DNA from: an uncultured SAR116 cluster alpha proteobacterium
GTDB lineage: Bacteria > Pseudomonadota > Alphaproteobacteria > Puniceispirillales > Puniceispirillaceae
Assembly: GCA_902625725.1 (NCBI GenBank)
Contig: CACOCY010000010.1
Span: 1-64,000, forward strand
DNA length: 64,000 bases
Direction: 5' to 3'
Part shown: piece after piece, positions 56,802 through 64,000 of the stretch
Layout of the letters: each line of letters opens with the position of its first letter
How positions within the stretch are numbered: position 1 is the stretch's first letter
Translations under genes and position numbers: made by a program
Notes under the pieces: model-generated
Seen by the model: only the letters and a program-made list of their open reading frames with translations
Told to the model about the DNA's origin: nothing
Databases searched by the model: none

Positions 56802-57623
56802 ATGTCGGCTTGTATTAAAGTGGGTCTTCCAGGATTTGGAGGACGTATGGGACAAATGATTGCCAAATTAATTAATGAGGACAGTTTGTTTACCGTAACA
56901 GCAGCAACTGAAGCTGCTAATTCTAAATTGATAGGACTAGATATTGCACACAATTTGGGAGTTCCAAATATAGGGGTACAAATATCTGCCTATCCTAATG
57001 TGTTAGGAGAGAACAGTGACGTGATAATTGATTTTACTGAACCTAAAGCCACTATGGCACATCTGCAAATTGCGCTTGATACGAATACACCGATGGTGAT
57101 TGGCACAACAGGCCTAAATCAAATGCAAGAAAAACAGATATCTAATGCAGCAAGAAGGATCCCTATTATTTATTGTGCTAATACATCTATCGGCGTAACG
57201 CTTCTACTTCAACAGGTGCGTCAGATTGCGTCAAAGTTGGAGGATAGTTGGGACATTGAGATCCTTGAGACGCACCATAATGAAAAAATAGACGCACCCT
57301 CTGGAACAGCTCTAGCTTTGGGTAATGCGGCAGCACAGGGACGGTCGGTTTCATTAGTGGATGTTCGTGATAACGCTCGCGACGGCAACGTAGGACCTAG
57401 AAAACAGGGAAATATTGGGTTTTCAGTTCTCCGTGGTGGGAATGTTGCAGGGGAGCATAGTGTTATATTTTTCGGAAAGGACGAACGCATAGAGCTAGTT
57501 CATAAAGCAAATGACAGGGTCGTGTTTGCAAGAGGTGCACTAAAAGCAGCCGAATTTGTTGTAAAAAGGTTGGATCAAACAGATCTAAACGGTTATTTTA
57601 CAATGGATGACGTACTAGGTTAA
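56802..57623 (+). CDS. dapB: 4-hydroxy-tetrahydrodipicolinate reductase
   Basis: NAD(P)H-dependent step of lysine and diaminopimelate synthesis. GLPGFGGRMGQMIAKLI is the nucleotide-binding motif. VIIDFTEPKATMAHL and VIGTTGLNQMQEKQI follow, and the active-site motif is ILETHHNEKIDAPSGTALAL with the catalytic His-His and Lys. Length (273 residues) is normal. It lies 62 bases after dnaJ. Its stop overlaps the DUF2244 stop by 4 bases. Confidence 0.97.
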   Translation: MSACIKVGLPGFGGRMGQMIAKLINEDSLFTVTAATEAANSKLIGLDIAHNLGVPNIGVQISAYPNVLGENSDVIIDFTEPKATMAHLQIALDTNTPMVIGTTGLNQMQEKQISNAARRIPIIYCANTSIGVTLLLQQVRQIASKLEDSWDIEILETHHNEKIDAPSGTALALGNAAAQGRSVSLVDVRDNARDGNVGPRKQGNIGFSVLRGGNVAGEHSVIFFGKDERIELVHKANDRVVFARGALKAAEFVVKRLDQTDLNGYFTMDDVLG

Positions 57624-58150
57624 GATATACCTCTCACACGCTCAAAGCAATCATTGAGAGCATTTGCAAGTGATAGTTTTTCTTGTGGTGGCAAAAATGC
57701 ACCTATCTCTAGTTTTTCAGCGTGATACTGAAGAACAAGCTTATTTGAATTTCCGGCAGTTTTTACGCAATGGGCGCTTATCCAAGGTGATACAATAGTA
57801 AAACAACGTTTTACACCCCGCCAGTTTACTTTTTCAATAGATGTTTTTTCAGGTGTTATGTAAATGTGTTCGAAATTTCTGCCTGAGTTATAATTAAGTT
57901 TAAACAGAAGCCACACCAGACCGATTTCGAGACCTAAAAATCCAATAACAGGCCAAGCGCCCATAAAATAAAATAGCAAAGACAGGATGAAAATTAAAAT
58001 AACAAAAGCGAGCATTAGATATGAATATCCCCGATTTCCAAGAGAGCGATAAGGCCACAATGTTATAGTGATTATTTCTTGTTGTGTGTTTATTCTTTTA
58101 TGGAACCAACAAGAGTTCTTTGAAGCTTTATTCATATATTTTTCTTTCAT
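57620..58150 (-). CDS. DUF2244 inner-membrane protein
   Basis: Conserved alphaproteobacterial membrane protein of unknown function. Two adjacent membrane helices (YLMLAFVILIFILSLLFYFM, then AWPVIGFLGLEIGLVWLLFK) are followed by a soluble tail (YITPEKTSIEKVNWRGVKRC onward). Length is 176 residues. It converges on dapB and is divergent from nth; DUF2244 next to nth is a familiar arrangement. The first Met is at 58150; Met6 (58135) is also possible. Confidence 0.82.
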   Translation of the reverse strand: MKEKYMNKASKNSCWFHKRINTQQEIITITLWPYRSLGNRGYSYLMLAFVILIFILSLLFYFMGAWPVIGFLGLEIGLVWLLFKLNYNSGRNFEHIYITPEKTSIEKVNWRGVKRCFTIVSPWISAHCVKTAGNSNKLVLQYHAEKLEIGAFLPPQEKLSLANALNDCFERVRGIS

Positions 58151-58195
58151 TAAATTGGCTGTTTACATTTAGCACAAAATTAGGAATAAGAAAAA

Positions 58196-58873
58196 ATGAT
58201 AAATCACGTTCGAAAAAAACTTCATAAAATGCTATTGGCTCATATAGACCCGCTATTCCAAATTTTATCTAAAGCCAACCCAAATCCTCAAACAGAGCTT
58301 GATTTTATAAGTCCTTACACGCTTCTAGTTGCAGTTGTTTTATCAGCACAAGCAACAGACGTCAGCGTAAATAAAGCAACAAAAAAATTGTTTCAACAAG
58401 CCGCTACACCGGAGTCAATGGTAAAACTAGGAATTACATAGATTAAAAAACATATAAAAACAATTGGGCTTTATAATACAAAAGCTAATAATATATTCAA
58501 ACTATCCAAGATATTAATTGATAACCATAATAGTTTGGTCCCTAAGGACAGACAATCTCTCGAGGCACTGCCAGGTGTAGGACGTAAAACCGCTAACGTA
58601 GTAATGAATGAGGCGTTTGGGAAAGCGACTATTGCTGTTGATACTCATATATTCAGAGTGGGAAACAGAACAGGACTGGCACCAGGAAAAACGCCTAGTG
58701 AAGTTGAACATCAGTTACTTCGTCGGGTACCGGATAAATGGAAAAAGGGGGCACATCATTGGCTTATTTTGCACGGTCGATATATATGTAAAGCAAGAAA
58801 CCCAGTTTGCGATGCTTGTCTGATTTCAGATTTCTGTTGTTACAACAGTAAAAATATCGGCAAAAAACTTTAA
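58196..58873 (+). pseudogene. nth: endonuclease III interrupted by an in-frame TAG
   Basis: DNA glycosylase/AP lyase for oxidised pyrimidines, broken here. Frame 2 encodes MINHVRKKLHKMLLAHIDPL up to LGIT, hits TAG at 58439-58441, and continues in the same frame with IKKHIKTIGLYNTKANNIFK to the end. Downstream, LEALPGVGRKTANVV (catalytic Lys), TIAVDTHIFRV (catalytic Asp) and all four cluster cysteines (C-x6-C-x2-C-x5-C in CKARNPVCDACLISDFC) are intact. Without the stop it would be 225 residues, normal for Nth. The only downstream restart is a TTG at 58535. It could be a recent null, a read-through gene or a sequencing error. Confidence 0.85.
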
Positions 58874-58877
58874 TATT

Positions 58878-59816
58878 TTATGAATTTAATGCATCTGTAA
58901 GTTCTTTTTCACAAGTATATGTGTCCATCTTATCACCAAGTCTACTTGCTCTTATATCGATAAAACTTACAGAATATTCATTTAACTTCAATTTGAAAAA
59001 GAAATCTATAATACACTCACCGGCTTGGTACTGCCATAACCGCAGTTCATCATCTCGCAAAATAAAATTTGGCTTACCCATTATTTTCTCAAGTTTTTGG
59101 AGATTATAATCTATGAATGCGTTAAGTTTTATTCTTTCTATTTGAGGTTGTTTCTGGTTGGCTTTAGGAACATTAATAACCGATGCAATTTCAGTACTCG
59201 TTGTATGTTCAGTGTCAGATATATCTTTTTTATCTCTTTCCTGTTTTGCTTTAAAGTTCTCTAAAGCTGTTGCTTCTTCAATATTTTTTTCGCGCTCTTC
59301 TTTAATACCAGGTTTAGCTGAGTCTGGTTTCTCGTTATTTTGATTATCATTTTTAGTTTCTTTTAATTTATTCAAGTTATTTTCAACAAATGTTTTTCCC
59401 CTTGGGCTTGTTGAAGGTATATCAATACTAGCTAGGTCTAAGGCATCAAAAGATGTTAATTCTGAATGATCTGGTGTTTGAATTAATTCTGTATTGGCCT
59501 CCCCCGAAACTGAATTTGTTTTTGATTGATTGTCAATTTTTAGACTATCATTTAAGAAATTCTGGGATGCTGTAAATTCTCTTGACTGGTTGTCAGGCTG
59601 TGATGCTGTAAATTCTCTTGACTGGTTGTCAGGCTGTAGCCTAGTAGCAATAGATGGTTCATTTTGCTTAAACATTGGTATCGCTGAGATTGTGAAAACA
59701 GGTGTTGTATTACTGTTTGAAACTCTTTCACATGCTACTAAAAAAACACTCATTAAAAAAAATAAACAATATGAAAAAGTTCTTTTAGGAAAAAAAAGTT
59801 TAGAACTTTGATGCAT
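58878..59816 (-). CDS. lipoprotein with low-complexity linker and C-terminal conserved domain
   Basis: Unidentified envelope lipoprotein. The signal peptide ends in FLVAC (Cys29). A polar, Gln/Asn/Ser/Glu/Lys-rich linker runs to about residue 225 and contains QPDNQSREFTAS twice, encoded by a perfect 36-base tandem repeat. The C-terminal ~75 residues (LEKIMGKPNFILRDDELRLW, then YQAGECIIDFFFKLKLNEYS) form a compact domain resembling small alphaproteobacterial lipoproteins that end in WQY-x3-C. Length is 312 residues. ATG 59816 is used; GTG 59822 overlaps the maeB stop. It is co-directional with maeB and likely co-transcribed. Confidence 0.75.
   Translation of the reverse strand: MHQSSKLFFPKRTFSYCLFFLMSVFLVACERVSNSNTTPVFTISAIPMFKQNEPSIATRLQPDNQSREFTASQPDNQSREFTASQNFLNDSLKIDNQSKTNSVSGEANTELIQTPDHSELTSFDALDLASIDIPSTSPRGKTFVENNLNKLKETKNDNQNNEKPDSAKPGIKEEREKNIEEATALENFKAKQERDKKDISDTEHTTSTEIASVINVPKANQKQPQIERIKLNAFIDYNLQKLEKIMGKPNFILRDDELRLWQYQAGECIIDFFFKLKLNEYSVSFIDIRASRLGDKMDTYTCEKELTDALNS
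59566..59637. repeat. 36-base in-frame tandem repeat in the lipoprotein gene
   Basis: Two identical 36-base copies (59566-59601 and 59602-59637) encode a 12-residue repeat twice in the linker. No mismatch between copies. Confidence 0.93.
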
Positions 59817-59821
59817 TTTCA

Positions 59822-62083
59822 CTAAAATTTTTCATAAACAGCCATAGCAGCAGCATTTACAATATCGTTTACTTGAGCGCCCATTTGTACAACTTGAAAT
59901 GGATGTTTTGAGCCGAGTAACATAGGTCCAATAACAGAGCCTCCGCCCAATTGTTGCATGAGCTTAAAGGAAATATTGGCGGAATGAAGTCCAGGCATTA
60001 TTAGAACATTTGCTGCTCCCGTCAATCTACAAAAAGGATATCTTTGTTTCTGCAAATCGTAATTAAGAGCAACTTCTGCGCTCATTTCACCATCATATTC
60101 AAAGTCAACTTTCATTTTATCGAGTATTTTAATAGCATTTACAATATGGTCTGTTGAGGGTCCAGATGGATTTCCAAAATTTGAAAATGAGAGTAAAGCA
60201 ACACGAGGCGTGTGCCCCATTAATTTTGCCTGATTTGAAACAGAGATTGCAATTTGGGCTAGTTGTTCAGCTGTGGGACGTTCATAGATTGAAGTATCTC
60301 CAAGAAAAACTGTTCGGCCTTTAGAAATCAGCATAGAGCATGAAACAAATATATCTTCGTCTTTTGAGTCTATTACACGTCTTACATGCTCAAAACTTAC
60401 TTTGAACGACCTTGTTACCCCCGTTACCATAGCATCTGCCTCTCCATTAACAATCATGCAAGCGCCAAATATATTTCTGTCTAAATTAACCATTCGCTGA
60501 CAATCCCTATATAGATACCCTTCTCTTTGAAGCCGACTATAAAGAGTCTCTGTATAAACATCATTTTGTTTTGACACTTTTGCATTAGTTATGGGTAAGT
60601 CGTCTGCACCATCAAGCCCAAGCTCTTCGATAGCTTTTTTGATTCTGTGCTCCCTTCCAACGAGAATAGGCTGGCCATATTTATTATTCCTGAAAGCTAG
60701 AGCTGCTCTAATAACCACTTCTTCTTCTCCCTCTGCGAATACAACACGGGCATTTTTAGAAGAAATATGTTCAAAAATTTCTTGTAAAAAAGTTGCAGTT
60801 GGATCTAGTCTAGCTGACAATTCGTTTTTATAAGCCTGCATATCTTTTATTGGCTTACGAGCAACCCCCGTATCCATAGCTGCTTGTGCAACAGAGCTTG
60901 AAATTGCAGATATAAGTCGGGGATCAAAAGGTGCCGGAATTATGTAGTCTCTGCCAAATTTAAGAGGCTGTCCGGAGTAGGCATTGTTTACCTCATCAGG
61001 CACATCTTCTCTCGCCAACATTGCTATTGCATTGGCTGCAGCGATTTTCATTTCTTCATTAATTGCTGATGCCCGAACATCGAGCGCGCCACGAAAGATG
61101 TATGGGAAACCTAGAACATTGTTAACCTGATTAGGATAATCAGAACGACCCGTTGCAACTATTGCGTCATTTCTTGCTGCTTTTGCATCTTCAGGTGAAA
61201 TTTCAGGGTCTGGGTTAGCCATGGCAAAAATAATTGGTTCATCAGCCATTTTTTTAACCATTTCTTTGGTTACTGCACCAGCTACGGAAAGTCCCAAAAA
61301 AACATCTGCCCCCTCTATTGCTTCTCCAAGGTTTCGAGCTTTTGTTTCAACAGCGTGAGCAGATTTCCATTGATTCATGCCTTTCTCGCGCCCTTGATAT
61401 ATTACACCACTTCGATCTACAAGTATAACATTGTGATGTGGCACTCCCATTGCTTTGATCAGTTCAACACAGGCAATGGAGGCAGAACCAGCCCCATTGC
61501 ACACAACTTTTATATCGTTAAAATTGCGACCGGTTAAATACAGTGCATTCATCAAACCAGCAGCAGTGATTATAGCTGTGCCGTGCTGGTCGTCATGAAA
61601 TACAGGTATATCCATAATTTCACGTAAACGTTGTTCAATAATGAAGCATTCAGGGGCTGCAATATCTTCAAGATTAATACCCCCAAATGACGGGCCTAGC
61701 AAGGAAACGGCTTCAATAAATTTATCAGGATCTTCTGTATCAATTTCTAGATCAATCCCATCAAGGTCTGCAAATTTTTTAAATAATACGGCCTTACCTT
61801 CCATAACAGGTTTTGAAGCAACGGCTCCAATATTTCCCAATCCTAAAACGGCTGTACCATTTGAAATAATAGCGACAAGATTTCCTTTTGCTGTAAAATC
61901 GTAAGCTGTTTCGGGGTCTTTATTTATAATTATACAAGGTTCTGCTACGCCAGGAGAATATGCCAGTGATAAATCTCTTTGTGTGTTAAGGGGTTTAGTA
62001 GGAGTTACTTCAAGCTTCCCGGGTCTTCCTTTAGTGTGAAAGTCTATGGCGTCTTCTTTTAAATTCTTGATTTTATCGCTCAT
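59822..62083 (-). CDS. maeB: NADP-dependent malic enzyme with phosphotransacetylase-like domain
   Basis: Decarboxylates malate to pyruvate, producing NADPH. The malic domain (residues 1-~430) has SPGVAEPCIIINKDPETAYD, NISGIIGHED-like GAVASKPVMEGKAVLFKKF and FHDDQHGTAIITAAGLMNAL. The C-terminal ~320 residues resemble phosphotransacetylase (VFAEGEEEVVIRAALAFRNN, then LAQIAISVSNQAKLMG), as in the long MaeB type; that domain is thought regulatory. Length (753 residues) is standard. It is divergent from mutS, a common alphaproteobacterial pairing. With glcB it joins the malate-pyruvate node. Confidence 0.96.
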   Translation of the reverse strand: MSDKIKNLKEDAIDFHTKGRPGKLEVTPTKPLNTQRDLSLAYSPGVAEPCIIINKDPETAYDFTAKGNLVAIISNGTAVLGLGNIGAVASKPVMEGKAVLFKKFADLDGIDLEIDTEDPDKFIEAVSLLGPSFGGINLEDIAAPECFIIEQRLREIMDIPVFHDDQHGTAIITAAGLMNALYLTGRNFNDIKVVCNGAGSASIACVELIKAMGVPHHNVILVDRSGVIYQGREKGMNQWKSAHAVETKARNLGEAIEGADVFLGLSVAGAVTKEMVKKMADEPIIFAMANPDPEISPEDAKAARNDAIVATGRSDYPNQVNNVLGFPYIFRGALDVRASAINEEMKIAAANAIAMLAREDVPDEVNNAYSGQPLKFGRDYIIPAPFDPRLISAISSSVAQAAMDTGVARKPIKDMQAYKNELSARLDPTATFLQEIFEHISSKNARVVFAEGEEEVVIRAALAFRNNKYGQPILVGREHRIKKAIEELGLDGADDLPITNAKVSKQNDVYTETLYSRLQREGYLYRDCQRMVNLDRNIFGACMIVNGEADAMVTGVTRSFKVSFEHVRRVIDSKDEDIFVSCSMLISKGRTVFLGDTSIYERPTAEQLAQIAISVSNQAKLMGHTPRVALLSFSNFGNPSGPSTDHIVNAIKILDKMKVDFEYDGEMSAEVALNYDLQKQRYPFCRLTGAANVLIMPGLHSANISFKLMQQLGGGSVIGPMLLGSKHPFQVVQMGAQVNDIVNAAAMAVYEKF

Positions 62084-62202
62084 TATGTTCCTACTTATGT
62101 TGATAATATATAAATGATATAATAAATTGTTTAAATGATCTTTTCTTTGTCTACCGTTAATTCAAAACTTTGCAAATCATTTAGCCGAAATAATAACATA
62201 GC

Positions 62203-64000
62203 ATGTCAAAATCACAAATAACGAGCTTTAGTTTTTCATCAAAGCCTACACCAATGATTGAACAATTCCTTAAGATAAAATTACAATATCAGGAATTCTT
62301 GCTTTTCTATCGGATGGGCGATTTTTATGAAATGTTTTTCCACGATGCAGAATTAGCATCAAAACTGCTTGGCATAGCATTAACAAAAAGGGGCCAGTTG
62401 GACGGTGTTGATATACCCATGTGTGGGGTTCCAGTTCATGCAATGGATGGATATTTAGAAAGATTAATTCGCCTTGGACAACGTGTGGCAATTTGTGAGC
62501 AGTCTGAAACACCTGATTCTTACAAAAAACGAGGAGGAAAAGGCCCATTGCCCCGAGCTGTTGTAAGAGTGGTAACAGCAGGCACAATAAATGAAGACAG
62601 TTTATTGGCGCCAAATCAAAATAATTTTTTAGCAGCTATTGGTTATTTTAATGTTGAATTTGCAATTGCATGGGTCGACATGTCTACAGGTACTTTTCAA
62701 ACTCAAACTGTAAATAAAGCATCCATCTTATCTGCAATTGAATGCCTTAACCCAGTAGAGATATTGTATCCAGAAAACCAAGAGATAATCAAATTTAAAA
62801 TAAAAGAAATACCGAATGTTTTTCCCCTTCCAACAGCTGCTTTCGACAGTACTAAATTAACTGAATTAGCAAAAAATTTTTTTTCTGAAAAAAGCAGCAT
62901 AGATTTTTCAAAATTATCACGTGCGCAATTATCATCTGTCAACGGCATTTTGAATTACCTGAACCAGACACAAATACTAAAGAAGCCATATTTACAATCG
63001 CTAGTTTTAGTTGAAAAAAACAGAACTTTAGAAATAGATCCAGCAACACGCCGTTCCCTTGAAATTACGAAAACATTGTCTGGAGAGAAAAAAAGTTGCC
63101 TTTTAAGCTCTATAGATAAAACAAAGACTGCTATAGGTGCACGCTTGTTAGCAAATAGAATAGCATCGCCGTCAGCTATAAAGTCCGAAATAGACGATCG
63201 TCTTGACCTTGCAAGCTGGTTCTTGTGTCAAAGTTCAATAACAACGGAAATATCATCATTGTTGAAGGGCCTCCCAGATTTTGAAAGATCACTTGCTCGA
63301 TTATCCGTAAGTCGAGGTGGGCCAAGAGATTTGCTTGCATTTGCAACGGCCATCATAAAAACTGAACAAATCTCAAAATTAATTCAACAAGCCGTTCAAC
63401 TATCCAGTCCAGCTATTCTAGTCAATATTGATAAACTCGTTGCTAAACCATATGCGTTGTCATTGAATATAATAGATGCGTTAGCAGATGATTTGCCCCT
63501 GTTGCCAAGAGAAGGTCATTTCATTCGCCATGGCTTTGATATAAAATTAGACTCTTTGCGCAAGCTAAGTGAGGACAGTAAGCGTCATATCGCCCTACTT
63601 CAGCAAGAATATTCTAAAGAAACAGGCGTTGCATCTCTAAAATTGAAATTTAATAATGTTCTTGGCTACCATATTGAGGTGCGATCTATTCATGCGGATA
63701 AGCTTATATCCGAAGAAAAATTTATACACAGACAGACAACAGCTCAAGCAGCGCGCTTTACCACAACTGTTCTTGTTAATTTGGAACGGGAATTGTCAGC
63801 AGCAGCGGATAAAGCTCTTGCAATTGAGTTATTATTGTTTGATCGGATGGTAGAGGAGATTTTGGAATGTCAAATCGATATTGCTCATTGTGCCGCTGCT
63901 ATCGCCGAAATTGATGTTGCAGTCGCTACTGTCTCATTGGCGGAACAAAATCATTATGTTCGTCCAAAGATAGCAGATAACACTCAATTTGTAATAGAGG
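62203..64000 (+). CDS. mutS: DNA mismatch repair protein MutS (3' end cut off)
   Basis: Recognises mismatches. The mispair-binding motif is F-x-E in FLLFYRMGDFYEMFF (Phe41, Glu43). The connector and lever regions follow: VPVHAMDGYLERLIRLGQRV, EIDPATRRSLEITKTLSGEK, and GARLLANRIASPSAIKSEID in the core. About 599 codons are present; the ATPase domain lies beyond the right edge. Start ATG 62203 has a weak upstream site. It is divergent from maeB with 119 bases between. Confidence 0.96.
   Translation, partial: MSKSQITSFSFSSKPTPMIEQFLKIKLQYQEFLLFYRMGDFYEMFFHDAELASKLLGIALTKRGQLDGVDIPMCGVPVHAMDGYLERLIRLGQRVAICEQSETPDSYKKRGGKGPLPRAVVRVVTAGTINEDSLLAPNQNNFLAAIGYFNVEFAIAWVDMSTGTFQTQTVNKASILSAIECLNPVEILYPENQEIIKFKIKEIPNVFPLPTAAFDSTKLTELAKNFFSEKSSIDFSKLSRAQLSSVNGILNYLNQTQILKKPYLQSLVLVEKNRTLEIDPATRRSLEITKTLSGEKKSCLLSSIDKTKTAIGARLLANRIASPSAIKSEIDDRLDLASWFLCQSSITTEISSLLKGLPDFERSLARLSVSRGGPRDLLAFATAIIKTEQISKLIQQAVQLSSPAILVNIDKLVAKPYALSLNIIDALADDLPLLPREGHFIRHGFDIKLDSLRKLSEDSKRHIALLQQEYSKETGVASLKLKFNNVLGYHIEVRSIHADKLISEEKFIHRQTTAQAARFTTTVLVNLERELSAAADKALAIELLLFDRMVEEILECQIDIAHCAAAIAEIDVAVATVSLAEQNHYVRPKIADNTQFVIE

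Noticed and set aside
58439-58441. TAG in nth as evidence for a recoded stop codon
   Set aside because: TAG ends several normal genes in the window, so general TAG recoding is not supported.

Overview
The window is a dense, AT-rich (roughly one third G+C by eye) stretch of core bacterial chromosome. Gene content and order point to an alphaproteobacterium: rho / mnmE-mnmG-rsmG-parA-parB next to holA-lptE-leuS, hemE-hemJ beside a replication origin, ppsR-maf-coaE-dnaQ, secB-fxsA beside a Tim44-like gene, a CcrM-type methylase, a DUF3576 lipoprotein and a DUF2244 protein. Small intergenic gaps, many overlapping gene ends and low G+C would fit a streamlined, probably marine lineage, but that placement is inference. 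TAA, TAG and TGA all end normal genes here, so the genetic code is standard. I see no insertion sequence, prophage, CRISPR array or restriction system.

Layout. 0-4.3 kb: nucleotide-sugar genes (DegT-family aminotransferase, ugd, galU) with tRNA-Gly and a small XRE regulator. 4.3-8.4 kb: malate synthase G, apt and the ccrM-like methylase. 8.6-12.6 kb: rnhB, moaB, slt and a family-4-like uracil-DNA glycosylase. 12.7-17.2 kb: ETF-ubiquinone oxidoreductase, a TPR protein, ispE and tRNA-Gln. 17.5-21.4 kb: an atypical response regulator, ribA, yggS and a porin with a clear terminator. 21.5-26.1 kb: DUF3576 lipoprotein, leuS, lptE, holA. 26.1-35.2 kb: a mainly leftward block parB, parA, rsmG, mnmG, mnmE, rho, hemJ, hemE (ogt runs the other way). 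35.2-35.6 kb: oriC. 35.6-41.2 kb: ppsR, maf, coaE, dnaQ, secB, fxsA, Tim44-like, Smr, XRE. 41.3-45.4 kb: hisB-hisH-GNAT-hisA-hisF-hisE and a HIT protein. 45.5-52.4 kb: gshB, BON lipoprotein, rsmI, LpoA-like lipoprotein, hemW, rdgB, rph. 52.7-57.6 kb: grpE, dnaK, dnaJ, dapB. 57.6-64 kb: DUF2244 protein, an interrupted nth, a lipoprotein, maeB, and mutS running off the right edge.

The most coherent system is the origin region. Four same-oriented DnaA-box-like 9-mers (two perfect TTATCCACA) lie in the hemE/ppsR gap, genes on both sides are mostly transcribed away from it, and two parS-like palindromes sit inside coding sequence within 7 kb (in rsmG and ogt), next to parAB. Most genes flanking the origin therefore run with the replication fork, and ParB would load close to the origin.

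Points worth a second look: an in-frame amber codon in an otherwise well preserved nth; a receiver domain whose phosphoacceptor Asp is Asn; an RNase HII whose GRG motif reads GIG; a uracil-DNA glycosylase without the usual iron-sulfur cysteines; a strong inverted repeat before glcB; three short perfect tandem duplications between 52 and 60 kb; no hrcA at rph/grpE but a shared heat-shock-like element before grpE and dnaK; and an acetyltransferase gene inside the his cluster. I did not find a wholly new multi-gene system.
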